Shown here in pieces: positions 9,666 through 20,930 of a DNA stretch of 64,000 nucleotides. The DNA is from Flaccisagitta enflata. Lineage: Eukaryota; Chaetognatha; Sagittoidea; Aphragmophora. Under the pieces are notes generated by a model. The model did not search any database, had not been told where the DNA came from, and worked only from the letters and a program-made list of their open reading frames with translations. The translations under genes and the position numbers were made by a program. Each line of letters opens with the position of its first letter. Position 1 is the stretch's first letter. Where the stretch lies: NCBI GenBank assembly GCA_965153355.1, contig OZ231126.1, forward strand, positions 108,004,001-108,068,000, in the 5' to 3' direction.

Positions 9666-10570
9666 TAGCAGAGATCTATGTATAATTGTACATACTTCTA
9701 TAAGTTGTATGTATTATTTGTAATCAATTTCTGTACTGTTCACTGTTTCATTTGTATTGCATCAATGTTACTCATCCCACTCCACCCCATCCTGTTACTT
9801 CTTTTCCTTTCCCAATCTATCCTACCCCATCCCATTCCATCCCATACCTGTCCCTTCCCATCTGTCCCATTTGTCTCAATCTCACTCCAACTTTCCCTCC
9901 ATGTATTTGTACTTCCTCCATACTATTTCAAATTTCACCTGTCTCTCCACCCTTTTTTCTACTAACAGCTGATGGGTCTCTCTCCCAACAGCCAATCATT
10001 TGCTCTCTTATTTGACCATTTCTCTTCCTCATCCTCTCCCATTTCATCTCACAATTTTGTTCCTACTTTCCAAGCTCTCACTTGGTTTCTTCTACTTGTG
10101 CATTCATTTTCATCATTTTTTGTATTTTGCATCTTGGGAAATGGTGATAGAGGGAGGTGCTATATGTGTTGGGGACCCATAAAGTGTCAATATCATCCAT
10201 ACTCGGAAAGATAACCTTGGTGGTACATCATTCCTAACTGTTCAGACCCCCACTTGGGTAGTTATTACCCCAGAAGGGTCGGCGCATCGTGGATACTTAT
10301 CATTACTCCATAATACAGATTTTTCAGGAAAAAAAGGTCATTTTCTTGCAAACCCGTTCCTTCAAACTGATAGTGCATGCAGAAAATACCTCAAAATCAG
10401 TTCAAGGGGAGTAACTTTGATGAGTAACATGCAGTGCAATATTTAATAATGTCTACATCTATGAGATTGCTGTGAGTTGCTGCAATTTTACCATGATTTT
10501 GCAGCAAATTGCTGCAAATTACCAAAATTTCTGAAAACGTTTTAAATCAAAGCATTTCCATTCATTATGA
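9666..10570. other. No recognisable gene; pyrimidine-rich tract
   Basis: 9760-10080 is a C/T-rich stretch of degenerate CATCCCAT-like repeats that keeps several frames open. The rest is AT-rich single-copy-looking sequence; I see no exon or RNA. Confidence 0.6.
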
Positions 10571-10740
10571 AACAAGGCTGGATAAATGGCTAATAAGAAG
10601 TCGCCTGCGGGTTGGCAGGGGCAGTAATTTGAGGGGGCATGGGCAGTTTGTGGCTGGGCGGGGGCTGTGATGTGGCTGGGCACTGGGTAGGGACGTGATG
10701 CTCAAAAATTGCTATTTTAGCCAATTTTGCGTCATTCAGA
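10571..10740 (+). repeat. AACAAGGCC-hairpin element, 5' part
   Basis: Begins AACAAGGCTGGATAAATGGC and has GTCGCCTGCGGGTTGGCAGG, the usual 5' segment. It then degenerates into TGGCTGGGC-like repeats without the tetranucleotide core or hairpin. Confidence 0.55.
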
Positions 10741-10805
10741 TTTTTATATTATAGACCTTCCAACCTACCAACCAGTTTCTTATAGAGTCGCTTAGCAAAT
10801 GACTA

Positions 10806-10999
10806 ACTAGGCAGGATACACGGCCATCAGTTGCGGACGGGTGGGCAGGGGCGGAAATGCGATTTTTCCCACTTCTTTACTCGATCATTAGTAATGATTA
10901 GAAATGATTCATTACGGACAAACAGATGGACGGACCAACAGACGGACCGATGGAGGGACGGACAAAGCCTCTTTAAGAGTTGCGTGTCTGCAACTAAAA
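10806..10999 (+). repeat. AACAAGGCC-hairpin element, full length
   Basis: Start AACTAGGCAGGATACACGGC, box GGGTGGGCAGGGGCGG, GACGGACC core, then ACAAAGCCTCTT and the terminal hairpin AGTTGCG-TGT-CTGCAACT followed by AAAA. Next copy follows head to tail. Confidence 0.8.
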
Positions 11000-11180
11000 A
11001 TGCGGTATACATGATGACCCAAGTTGCATGGGGGTGGGCAAGGTTAGCAATGTGGAAAGCAGGCCAGGCATGTTGGCAGGAGCAGCAATGCCAAAAACGC
11101 CAAAATGACCAAATGTGACCAACAGACAGACCAACAGAGGGACCAACAGACAAACCAAAAATGGTCAAATGAGTCATGTA
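10999..11180 (+). repeat. AACAAGGCC-hairpin element, diverged
   Basis: Directly follows the TAAAA end of the previous copy. GGTATACATGATGACCCAAG, GGGGGTGGGCAAGG and a GACCAACA core are present; the end hairpin is degraded. Confidence 0.6.
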
Positions 11181-11318
11181 GCGTTTGGCTAAGGGCCTCG
11201 TGATACTGAGCTGTAACGGTAAGAAAGGAGACTAAGGGCACTAGGACAATGGCGTTTTTGGAATGATATCTGAATTTGCTGTGTAGTAAACCAGCTCATC
11301 TTAACTTTGTAACTACTA

Positions 11319-11723
11319 CGCAAATAAAAAAAAAAGCCGCACCCTTATGTAGCTGAGTGGAAGAGATACAAAAAATTAAATCAAAGTTTTTTTATTCAAC
11401 TGAATTTTAAGATTTTTAAATTTTCTTTCATTCTAGACCAACCCCAGGTCTGTATCTCAAACCGTTTAGGAGATAGAGCTTGCCAAAGTGAACCTCTCTT
11501 TTGCAGAAATGCTCATTTTTCAATAGGATTGCAAAACTGAAAATGGCAATGTTTTCACTCTTTTCTATGCCATTTCTAAACAAATAAAGCTAGAAATACC
11601 AGATTGGAGCCAAATGAAAGATCTCTTTGAGATCTTGAAAATGGTCTAAGATTCTGTATGATCATTTTGAAATTTGATATGATAAATTGCTATTTAAAAG
11701 TGCGGCTTTTTTATTGATTCGCG
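11319..11723. mobile_element. MITE with TA target duplication
   Basis: Inverted ends CGCAAATAAAAAAAAAGCCG and the inverse of CGGCTTTTTTATTGATTCGC enclose about 405 bp, flanked on both sides by TA (11317-11318 and 11724-11725). A TA duplication suggests mobilisation by a Tc1/mariner-type transposase. No coding frame inside. Confidence 0.7.
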
Positions 11724-11910
11724 TAATAAGCGTCAGCTCTACTAAAGATTCACGGGAATAGAGTACTATGATGAAGGAATGAATGGACTAACTCACTATG
11801 GTAAACAAGATTTTGAGCAGAAACAAAGATAACTAGTCAAAAGCCTGTGTGTGGGTGGGCAGGGACAGTGGTGCAGGGGTGGATAACAGTTACTTGCAAT
11901 GACCATGAAA

Positions 11911-12420
11911 GCCCGAAAGCCCGAAGAAGCTCCTTCTTGGGCAGCGACCCCAAAGGGGACAAAGTCCATCCGTCTGTCCGTTCATTCATGGATTCTCCCC
12001 CCCCCCATGGGACCACTCTGGCCTTAAACCAGGCCTCCCAGGCCACTCAGGCCTTTAATCAGGCCTTCAAATCAGGCATTTCAGGCCAAAAATCAAGCCT
12101 CTCAAGCCTCAAATCAGGCCTTTTTTGCCTGAGGTCAGCACTACCAGGCCTCACACCAGCCCTCCTAGTCCTCACACCAGCCCTCCCACGCCTTAAATCA
12201 ACCCTCAAATGCATTAAATCAGACCTCTCAGACCTCAAAACAGCCTGTCAGGCCACTGATAAAACCTCTTGGACTTTAAATCAGCACCCTCAGCCCTCAA
12301 ATCACAGACGGGTGGGCGAATGGAGGAACAAATGAAAGTCCCCCTTTGTTCTACAGGACGTCATCCCCTTCTGTGTTGAAGCATAGGTCTTTGGCCCCTT
12401 CAGAGCTGCTGCCCTGCTCC
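11911..12420 (+). mobile_element. Minisatellite element with inverted ends
   Basis: Left box GGGCAGCGACCCCAAAGGGG then ACAAAGTCC; right box CCCCCTTTGTTCTACAGGAC with a second terminal segment AGCATAGGTCTTTGGCCCCT and GCTGCCCTGC. Core of units built on CAGGCCTCAAATCAGGCC, about 12-15 copies. The left part mixes subtype A and the right end subtype B signals. Confidence 0.75.
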
Positions 12421-12779
12421 CTCCCTCAGTTTTAATCAAAACCTACAAGACAACAAAGATGAAAAAATTTGAGTTGTCTATCCATCCCTCAATAAGATCC
12501 GAGCAGACACAGACAAAATGGTAAAAAGAAAAACTGATAAATGAAAATTTGGGGTTTTGTAAATCAATTTCGCTTCTCTAAGTTTTATAACACTCAATAC
12601 AATATAAACTGATAAATGGTAGATTTGTCGTAGATTTGTCCATCCATTATAATTGCTGTTCCCCAACTGAAACAAAAACATTCAATGTATCATTCTTTGT
12701 TTTTTCATCCATATATGAAAAAAAAAGAAAAAAAAACAATTAAAGACAAACTACAATGCTTATAAATAAGAGGCTGGGT

Positions 12780-12851
12780 CAATTGGTTGGTTGGTCGGTT
12801 AATAATGCATTTGTCTGACAATCAACCCAGCGCACAAAGTGTCCTACTTTG
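12780..12851 (-). repeat. AACAAGGCC-hairpin family fragment
   Basis: GGTTGGTTGGTCGGTTAATA followed by GCGCACAAAGTGTCCTACTT and GCCTTTTTT, equivalent to the 5' half of the GGTGC subtype in reverse. Confidence 0.5.
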
Positions 12852-12852
12852 C

Positions 12853-13095
12853 CTTTTTTAGCTGCAGACACGTAACTCTATAAGAGGCTTTGTCCGTCCG
12901 TCTGTCTGTTGGTCGCCAGCATGAGTCGATAAGTTGTTCAACCCATTGGGCCGTAAAGACTAAGTAAAAAAGTGTAAAGATGAGCATTTTTGCCCTGCCT
13001 GAGTGTATGGGAGTGGACCGGGGTGTAAAAGGAGGTTGTACGCCTGCCAACCCATCTGCAGTGATAAACTGATAATGTAACAAGTGATGTGGGGT
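12853..13095 (-). repeat. AACAAGGCC-hairpin element, reverse
   Basis: Reads in reverse: TTTTTTAGCTGCAGACACGT, AGAGGCTTTGTCCGTCCGTC, then an interior like that of 51762-51972 (GCATTTTTGCCC...GTGGGGTCACAATACCG). Confidence 0.65.
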
Positions 13096-13111
13096 CACAA
13101 TACCGCTCAGA

Positions 13112-13114
13112 CAC

Positions 13115-13163
<49 letters not shown>
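13112..13163 (+). repeat. (CA)n microsatellite
   Basis: CA run with two AA interruptions, directly abutting adapter-like sequence. Confidence 0.95.
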
Positions 13164-13164
<1 letters not shown>

Positions 13165-13166
<2 letters not shown>

Positions 13167-13189
13167 CGGAAGAGCACACGTCTGAACTC
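13165..13189 (+). other. Illumina TruSeq adapter sequence in the assembly
   Basis: Twenty-five bases here are identical to the TruSeq read-1 adapter from its third base: ATCGGAAGAGCACACGTCTG followed by AACTC. The match stops at 13190, where the adapter would continue CAGTCAC but the window has ACAGCAG. The translated signatures STRLNS (plus strand) and SSDVCSSD (minus strand) are known marks of adapter contamination. It lies at the edge of a CA repeat, where assemblies often break. Confidence 0.92.
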
Positions 13190-13204
13190 ACAGCAGCATC
13201 GAAT

Positions 13205-13330
13205 TGCGCGTTTGTGTACTTTTCAACTCGATCATCATGGACCAACCAAGGGATGGAACAAATGGACCAACCAAGGAACTGACGGAGGACCTAGCCTCTC
13301 ATAGAGTAATGTGTCCGCAACTAAAAACAA
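13205..13330 (+). repeat. AACAAGGCC-hairpin element, 3' part
   Basis: GACCAACCAAGG core, then GACCTAGCCTCTCATAGAGT and GTGTCCGCAACTAAAAACAAG tail. The 5' part is absent, probably because of the misjoin at 13165-13189. Confidence 0.6.
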
Positions 13331-13387
13331 GTCTCAATAAGAAGGAATGTATGAATCAATGAACAAGATAGCAGATGTACCAATCAA

Positions 13388-14361
13388 TAGTCGCAAAAGC
13401 GTTAAATGGTCAGCGGCACCTGTTGCCCCTATGTGAGTATATGTGAGTGTGTGATGGTGAGAGGAGCAGCGGCCCCAAAGGGGCCGATGACCTTTGCTTA
13501 TTAAGTTCTGATGCTCCAGGATTGAATTTGAGCATTAACAATGGGATTTCAGCCACAAGGCTGTGATTTGAGCCATGAGACTGTGATTTCAGCCTCAAGT
13601 CTGTGATTTGAGCCTTGAGGTTGTGATTTGAACCTTGAGGCTGGAATAGCCTTGAGGCTGGAATTTGAGGCTTTAGGCTAGGATTTGAGGTTTTAGGCTA
13701 GGATTTTCAGCCTCAAGGCTGGGTTATGAGGCTTTAGGCTGGGATTTGAGCTTTGAGGCAGGAATTTGAGCCTCATAGTTGTGATTTGAACCTTGATCAG
13801 GCCTGATTTTAGAGCGAGCCCGCGAGCCCGATGCTCTCTATTTTGCTCTCGGGCTCTCATATTTTGCAAGCTCTGAGCCCGGTAGGCTCTCTCTTATTGG
13901 GATGGATTCAAGGCGCTCTAGCTGATTGAGCGAAATATTTGAAAAATCATCAAGTTTTGACTCATTTTTCGATTTATTCACTAACTGAATCATTTTAATA
14001 GTGGTTATTTATCGCTATATCATATAATCAGTAGCTGCTATTACAAATCTAGGCTAAAATGATCATTAAGTTTGGTATAGTATTTTTACCGGGCTCAAGG
14101 TTTTCCTCTCGGGCTCTGTCAAATTGTGGGGAGCGAGCCCGACTGGCTCAGTCCAAAAAATCACTAAAATCAGGCCTGACCTTGATGCTAGGATTTGGGC
14201 CTCGAGGCTAGGATTTGGGCCGCGAGACAAGGATTTGGGCCCCAAGGCTGGAATATGAGCTTTAAAGGGGGTGGATGAAGAAGGAGAAGGAGGAGGAGGA
14301 GAGATTTTTCCTATGTGTGAAAGCATAGGTCATCGGCCCATTCGGCGCCGCTGCCCAAAAA
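13388..14361 (+). mobile_element. Minisatellite element, subtype B, interrupted by a hAT MITE
   Basis: Left end TAGTCGCAAAAGCGTTAAAT and GCAGCGGCCCCAAAGGGGCC then GATGACC. Right end AGCATAGGTCATCGGCCCAT and CGCCGCTGCCCAAAAAG. The core has about twenty units built on GGCTGGGATTTGAGCC. At 13798-14178 a hAT-type MITE is inserted within a unit. Confidence 0.8.
13798..14178. mobile_element. hAT-type MITE with 8-bp target duplication
   Basis: Perfect inverted ends CAGGCCTGATTTTAG and CTAAAATCAGGCCTG, 381 bp long, flanked by the direct repeat ACCTTGAT (13790-13797 and 14179-14186). Eight-base duplications and CAG-starting ends are the hAT hallmark. The interior has GAGCCCG-rich subterminal repeats and no coding frame, so it depends on a transposase elsewhere. 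Confidence 0.92.
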
Positions 14362-14513
14362 GAAACGATGAATAAATGATTACGATACTGTCGCGGACAG
14401 GGCAAAAAAGTGCATTTTCACTATTTTGGGTAATGGACTCACAAACTGTCAGATGTAGGATCTCAAATAGATCAAAAGTAAAGAGGCTAAAAAGGTTTTA
14501 AGATTCCACCCTT

Positions 14514-14690
14514 TTTAGTTGCGTGCTACGCAACTTTTCCCCCCTCGGTTGGTTGGTCCCCATTCAATTTGTTTTATGTTTTTGCGGTCTTTGGCCTCAC
14601 TGATCCTGCCCAAATGCTCTGGTAACTCAAATACTGCCCCTGCCCACCCGCACGCGACTGGGGTAGCCGTGTATCCGGCCTTGTTTCTGT
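14514..14690 (-). repeat. AACAAGGCC-hairpin element, full length, reverse
   Basis: Reverse reading: hairpin AGTTGCGTGCTACGCAACT, GGTTGGTTGGTCC core, then TTTGCGGTCTTTGGCCTCAC and GCCCCTGCCCACCCGCACGC, ending GTGTATCCGGCCTTGTTT. Confidence 0.85.
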
Positions 14691-14771
14691 TAATGCAATT
14701 TGGAAACAAATTTTAAGCAATGCAAAAAGGTTACCATGAACAAAAAAATGCTTGGTCCTTCCACCATCGTA

Positions 14772-14835
14772 GTTGTTGTTGTCGTCGTCATCATCATCAT
14801 CATCCTCCTCCTCCTCCTCCTCCTCCTCCATCTCC
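14772..14835 (+). repeat. Trinucleotide repeat (TTG, GTC, TCA, TCC blocks)
   Basis: A succession of short trinucleotide runs; the opposite strand reads Glu/Asp-rich only because of this. Confidence 0.9.
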
Positions 14836-15606
14836 TCTCATCCTCTTTCTCCTGACTTTCAACTTTTTGATTTTCAAGAACTTAACATTACTTATCTTAA
14901 GCTTATGCCGAACAGCAATGGCTCTGTAGCAAGATTTGAAAATGAGACAACATTGCGGAAAAATGAAGCAAAACCGCAGAAAAATGGCATTTTAAGGGAT
15001 AATTCCACCAACAAACAAGTGAACTGCGCCGACCCTTCTGATGATAAATGGTTGAGTTTTCATGTCTTTCCCACCTTATATGTTGCTCCTACATGGAAAA
15101 ATGGCCGAGTTTAGTACTTTCAACTTAACACCTCCCTCTAATGGTGACGGGACGTCTAAACCAGCCAAGCTTAAGGTGAAGGTTGTAATCACCTTTTGCT
15201 TGTGAGTCCGCAGCCTCGGCCAAGATGCTCACTATCTTATTGCTTTATTTGTTTTTAAATGCTTTTTAAATGCTCTCTAGTTTTCTTGGTTTTCTCCATT
15301 GCCAACATTAACAACTGTATAATTACCTTTTTATGATGGAAACAGCAGAAATGGTCAATAACATTTACCCACAAAAAAACGATAATGGACGAAAAAATAA
15401 GAGATGAATCTTTTTTGGACAGTTTTCCCATATGCAGAGGACCTTTTTGGAGTGGAATGTGGAAACATTGGAAGGTGTCCACTCTTAAATGATTGTAACA
15501 TGTCCTTTACACGCTATGCACTGTACATTTGGGTTGATGTAAATTTTTGCATTATTTTTTGTAAAGCAAAACTGTGGTCAGGTCTAGGTGTAGTCCCTGT
15601 AACAAA
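14836..15606. other. No recognisable gene
   Basis: AT-rich sequence. A frame at 14773-15114 is fed by the trinucleotide repeat and has no family resemblance; the 15404-15757 frame runs into a dispersed repeat. Confidence 0.5.
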
Positions 15607-16029
15607 GGGATCATTGCCTTTCGCCCTTGCTTACTCCACCCCTATTTCAATTGCGCAGATATCATGCCCTCATATTCTTGTTCTTCATAACATATTTTAC
15701 TATGTCACTACCACAAGGAATATAAAGTTAGAAACCACAAATAAATCTAGTATATAAGGCGACAAATTTAGGCGTGGTTATGAAAACCATCGCCTCAAAT
15801 TTGTCATTCCTTATTACCCTTACAGCAATTTCCATTTTATGACATTACTATCATTGTTCTGACACTTGGTTCTCACATTTTGTACTTGACATTGCATATC
15901 GCTATCATTGCTATTATTGATATTATGATGAAAACCATCGCCTCAAATTTGTTGTTCCTTGTTACAGATCTACAAGATGTACTGTAGTTGCCAGTGAGAG
16001 CTAGGGATAGTATTCCCTAGTTTCTCACT
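15607..16029 (+). repeat. Dispersed 420-bp repeat, copy 1
   Basis: Nearly identical to 29188-29609 from GGGATCATTGCCTTTCGCCC to TTTCTCACT. It contains an internal hairpin (CGACAAATTTAGGCG / CGCCTCAAATTTGTC) and ends in the hairpin AGTGAGA-GCTAGGG...CCCTAGTT-TCTCACT. No coding capacity. Family unknown; the terminal hairpin suggests a rolling-circle or foldback relative. Confidence 0.8.
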
Positions 16030-16494
16030 TGGTGGCAGTCAACATTCCGGACTCCATGCGCCTTGATGGCCACTCATTGCCAAAGAAGGAAGCTACCAAG
16101 TTTGGAGGCGTCACCGATACCTACAGGTGCACGCCAATGACAATTCTAGGCAAAGACGCTACCAAGATTTGGACTGAATCACGATATCTGGGTATTTCCA
16201 TCGTTTGAATTTGCCCTGTGACAATTTGGATCTGCGCACAAATACCGGTGGGTGCACGATGACAGACCAAAAGAAGAAAAAAATTCAGTCAAATGACTAA
16301 ATGACGAACCAACAACATAACAGAGACAAAACGTTTAACGAAAAGAGGAACAACGTAAACCAAGTTAAGACAATAGCGAGAGCATCAACAATTATATGAC
16401 AAGCACATGATCACATAAACAAAAACATAAACAAAAACAAGAAAGAAAAGGTACACGACTAAAGTTTACTACCGAGCCAAATGAAAAAGAGAGT

Positions 16495-16573
16495 CAACAA
16501 CAACAACAACAACAACAATAGCAAAAACATAAACAGCAACAGACACAGAAACAGAAACAGCAACAGCAACAGC

Positions 16574-16656
<83 letters not shown>

Positions 16657-16740
16657 AAACAAAGTCGACAACAACAACAAAAACAAAAACAATGTCAACA
16701 ACAACAACAAAAAAATGTCAACATCAACAACAAGGGCAAC
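16495..16740 (+). repeat. (CAA)n microsatellite
   Basis: Pure CAA for over 90 bp, flanked by ACAGCA and AAAC variants. Confidence 0.95.
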
Positions 16741-16971
16741 AACAACTTATACAGCAACGATGACAATGACAGATTTGTCAGTCAAGAAGAATTGGACATT
16801 TGGAAGAATTTGATATAAGAAATTTGGATTTGCAAGAAGACAAGATGAATGTCATTTGCGCGGACTTGACGTCCGTTTTTGCGCCTCAGATTGATGAGTG
16901 CGTCTTATTTGGTGTGTTTGACGACACCATCATGGTTGGTAATTTTATCTTAGAGATGGGGTTATAATAAC

Positions 16972-17202
16972 ATGCATTGGACTCTCGTCGCTCTTGAGGC
17001 ATTTGGCACAATGCCTCTCCACAATCCCCTCTCCCATGGAGCCCCCTTTCCACCCTCTGATACCCCGCCGCCCAATCCCCTTCTCACTGCCATGATGACT
17101 ATGGCTGTCTGGAGGTACAAGGAGAAAATTCTTTGGACTCTCGTGATATCCATTGTTGGTGGAAGAGTAATTGCAAACACCTCAGCACTCTACAAATTTT
17201 GA
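16972..17202 (+). CDS. Unrecognised 76-residue frame, possibly a coding remnant
   Basis: The frame from MHWTLVALEAFGTMPLHN to a TGA at 17200 is not driven by a simple repeat and has mixed amino-acid usage, with a proline-rich middle (PPSDTPPPNPLL) and a hydrophobic C-terminal stretch (ILWTLVISIVGG) that could be a membrane helix or a beta strand. I recognise no family. The upstream DNA (16860-16965) also reads sensibly in places. It could be a fragment of a transposon protein or chance; I weigh chance as more likely. Confidence 0.18.
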   Translation: MHWTLVALEAFGTMPLHNPLSHGAPFPPSDTPPPNPLLTAMMTMAVWRYKEKILWTLVISIVGGRVIANTSALYKF

Positions 17203-18815
17203 GTAAAGAAACATGGTAACAACATGTTCATGTGTTGACAGAAGGGCAACAACTTAAATAGATTTCCTTTTTCATTTCATTTACCATGGCAATAATATTT
17301 CGATGCTCCAACAATTTTAGAAAAAAGAGAACCGCAGTAATTGAATCGGTGGTTTGTATGTTTTGAAATTTTTAAATGCCCGATGTGCAAGAAAAGAAAA
17401 TGATATTCCCTTTGACAATGTTTTTACAGGACAGAAAAACAAGATAACATTATCACCTCATGATTTTAAGGTGTACAACCTGAAATCATGAGATGCCATT
17501 CCAACATTGATGGTGATTAAAATTTTGATATGACGTATTCTATGAGAAATAGATGAAATGATATTTTGGAAGAATCTGTTTTTGAGAAAAAAAAGTGATT
17601 TGACCTTAAAAAGCGATCTACTTAATGTCATGTTTGGATGAAATTGATTAAGCTCTGGATTTTGAAAAAAAGGTGAGAAACCAGTTTTGACTTTTGAACA
17701 AAAAGGACTTAAATGCACATAATTTCAGACCTGCGCAATCTGGAATTATGATGCCATGTTGAAAGTACAATGGATATTGTGAACTCCTTTACCATTCGAG
17801 ATGGCAAGTTTGATATTCAAAAGTAGCTGGCCCCTACTTTTGGAGGTCACCTGTTATCAGATGTTGAGGGAATATCGCGATTGACGGGATATTTTCAAGG
17901 TGGCTATTTTGTACTGAATACACAAAGTAAAATATGAATGTTATCATGACCAATAGCGACATTGCTGATCACTTTGTTGCTCGTATTTCCCCCAATTTTT
18001 GTTTCTTAAATTTTTCCTTGTTTGGTGCAAAATAATGTATCTCAAAGTTTTTGGTTGGTCCGTCCGTCCTAAGGACCACTTTTGACATGAATTCCTGTTG
18101 TTTATAGACCCGCTAGTAAGTCGTGCCATTTCCTGCCTGGTGCGAAAAATTTTTTGTGATTCATTGCTAAGAAACAGCTGATATCTATCTTCAAAATGGC
18201 ACCACGCAGAAGTCTCTATGATGAATTGATCTGGAGTTATGATTTTTTGGAATTATTCATTTTCCCCCTTTTTTTTTGCATATGATCGAGACAGTTATTT
18301 TCTCTTATAGTAGAACCCTGTCATAACAAAATCGCTGATGAAAAGAATTTTCCCTAAAATTTAGATGCTGTGCTTTAAACCAGGGACACTTGTAGGTAAT
18401 TGTGTCTCCTGATTGGCATATTTTAATAATTGTCTCCCAGTTGTAATACAGAGTTAACGGAAAAATTTTGATGAAAAAAGAAAGGGGAGTGTGGCATATA
18501 CTCTGTATAAAAAAAGAAAAAAAAGTAGTTGTATAACTAATTTTTGCTTGGAATTGAAATATGTGTAAGAGGAATAAGAATGTGTTACCTAACACTTAGA
18601 CTTAGACTCGAAAGTTTTCCTAGGTCAGTCAGTAGCTCAATCTTTTGCATGGACCTGCTCAGCGCTTTCAATAATGCACGTTTCAAATTTCAAGGTTCTG
18701 GCTCAAATACTTGAGAAGTTATGAGCATTTGTTTGAACCATATCAAACTGAAAAAAGTTCCAGGAGAATTCTTAAACTTTCTTTGAAAATATAGCCGGCA
18801 GTGAATTTCAAGTTT
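17203..18815. other. No recognisable gene; AT-rich
   Basis: Low-GC sequence with no long frame of good composition, no microsatellite of note and no inverted ends I could see. Confidence 0.5.
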
Positions 18816-18819
18816 CTTG

Positions 18820-19100
18820 AAAAAAAAGTAAAGTTACAGGATTTTGGATCTAGGCAAATCAAACAATTTTCTATTGATTGCACCCTACTTTTAAAAACCA
18901 TTTTTCAAAAAAATGTTTTGTGATTTTTTTTTTTAAGTCCTCAACGCGTGACACAAAAATTTTTTAAGTTTTTTTTGAAAAAAGTGAGAATGCAAGATTT
19001 TGGATCTAGGCAAATCAAACAATTTCCTATCGATTGCACCCCACTTTTTTTTCAGAAAATAAATCCTCATTGAGGGCTTTTTTGGGGCCCTTAGGGGCTC
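18820..19100 (+). repeat. Dispersed 280-bp repeat, copy 1, two internal units
   Basis: Contains GGATTTTGGATCTAGGCAAA twice, about 155 bp apart, each followed by CCTATCGATTGCACCCCACT-type sequence, ending at GGGCCCTTAGGGGC. The same arrangement recurs at 31780-32060. Confidence 0.75.
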
Positions 19101-20225
19101 CTAAGACGTTCAAAATTTTGGTTAATGAGATCAACAGAGTTATGTGCATACACCAAGGTATCTTTCAGGACCAAATTAAGGCTGATTAATTAGTCCTCAA
19201 GCTCATGCCTTTAATCCCTCTGGCCCGGCCGCATTTAAAAGAGAAATTGGAAAATTCACCAGGACTCAGATTCCAGATGTAAGGTCAATCTCTATAACAC
19301 TTCTAGTTGTGCTACTGCAGAAAAAGTACACTAAAACCGAATTGCCCTTGTTGAAAAAAAAAAACAAGTGAAAGAAAAAAAAATGAAATTATCCATTATA
19401 TGCGACTGTGATTTTTCCCCACTGTTATCTAGTCCTTTTCCCTGTGTTTGTCTAACATCTTATCCCCTCTTGACCCATTGCATGGGGATCAACTGTAGGG
19501 CTGCCTAGCTGTGATAGGTAGGAAAAAATGACACAGCATAGCCACCTATTCTGGAGTGTTATATACAACTAGACAGATGTCCCCATGCGTGAGAGCAAAA
19601 ATTCTGTTTGGATTTTTACGAGAAAACACTGTTAAAAGACGTAAAATGCCATAAAATGGGCATTTTTCACCATTTTTTTTAGTATAATGAGCTAAAAACT
19701 AGCCAAGCTAGTTAGGAAATGATCAAACATTTTGATATGGCACTGAGACACAATCACGCAAAAATTTAGGCCAAGCCGCCATCATTTGATATCATTTTAA
19801 GCCGAAAAATGCTGTTAAACTGGCATTTTCAAGCATTTTTTGGAAGTTACTCTCTTTTATCGCCGGACAGTAGCTTCAAAAATGCCAGAAAAAGGGTATT
19901 AGGTGCTAAGATAAACATGTATCACAGTTTCTCAACACAGCGTTGCAATTTGGCCTCATCAAAATCCCGTAAAAAGTCGTTAAATGCCGTTGAAATGGCA
20001 TTTTAAGCTTTTTTTACAGCGTAAACGCTCGTGCAACTCCTCCGCTGGTCAGAAATCAGTAAAACCATGATGAGTTGGCGCCAAAATACATTAATCCAGA
20101 TATTTTAAGCGATTCAGAACAATTTCAAGTTGTAAAGATGATATTGGAAGGCCAGAAAATGCCGTAAAAATGGAATATCTGACACTTTTCAGGGTAGTAA
20201 ATGAGACAGTTAGGTCAATATCATC

Positions 20226-20228
<3 letters not shown>

Positions 20229-20294
<66 letters not shown>

Positions 20295-20377
20295 ATGTGT
20301 GCGTGTGTGTGTGAGTGTGTGTGAGTGTGTGTGTGCGTGCTTGCGTGTGCGTGTGCATGTGTTTCTCTGTGTGTGCG
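20229..20377 (+). repeat. (GT)n microsatellite
   Basis: Pure GT for about 60 bp, then GT with GC, GA and CT interruptions. Confidence 0.95.
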
Positions 20378-20536
20378 CAGGGGCGGGGAGAGAAATGGCG
20401 GGCCCCCCTACCAGCCCCTTTGGCCGGGCCCCCCTCATCCCCATTCCTCCCCCGCCTGTATATCTAGATTCCTCTATCCATCCATCGCGAAGTTGGTCGC
20501 TCTGTCTCACTGTTACTTTTTTTTAGTCTTTGATTC

Positions 20537-20603
20537 AATGACCTCAATTAAGGCCCCTGCCCACCCATACCTAACTGGGGTAGACTTGTATCCAGCCTTT
20601 TTT
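20537..20603 (-). repeat. AACAAGGCC-hairpin element, 5' fragment
   Basis: Reverse reading GCCCCTGCCCACCCATACCT and GGGTAGACTTGTATCCAGCC. Carried inside the hAT MITE. Confidence 0.65.
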
Positions 20604-20615
20604 CAATGAAAATTA

Positions 20616-20661
20616 CTCCAGTGCTCAAACTCCTATCACCAGAGAAGTTTGAGCACTGGAG
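20616..20661. repeat. Perfect 16-bp hairpin
   Basis: CTCCAGTGCTCAAACT pairs with AGTTTGAGCACTGGAG across a 14-base loop. Confidence 0.9.
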
Positions 20662-20819
20662 GAAGCAAAGCATAAAATACAAAATTCTTAGCCAGCTAAT
20701 TAGATTTTTTTAAAAATTATTATCTACCTCTACAAGGGCTCTTTTCTCACTTAAGTAGGGGAAAATCTAAGAGTAACTATATCTTTAAAATATGAATGGG
20801 CATTATTTTTTTTTTACTG

Positions 20820-20930
20820 GGGCCCCTCTCTCTACTTTTTTTTCTTTTTTTTTTTCTCCTTTTCTTTTTTTTTCTTTTCTCTTTTTCTTTTTTCTTTTTT
20901 CTTTTTTCTTTTTTTTCTTTTTCTCTCAAG
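20820..20930 (+). repeat. T-rich pyrimidine tract
   Basis: Homopolymer T runs broken by single C; responsible for the Phe/Ser and Lys/Arg frames here. Confidence 0.95.

Noticed and set aside
14066-14326. 86-residue minus frame across a MITE boundary
   Set aside because: It crosses the end of the hAT MITE into the array, so it cannot be an ancestral gene.
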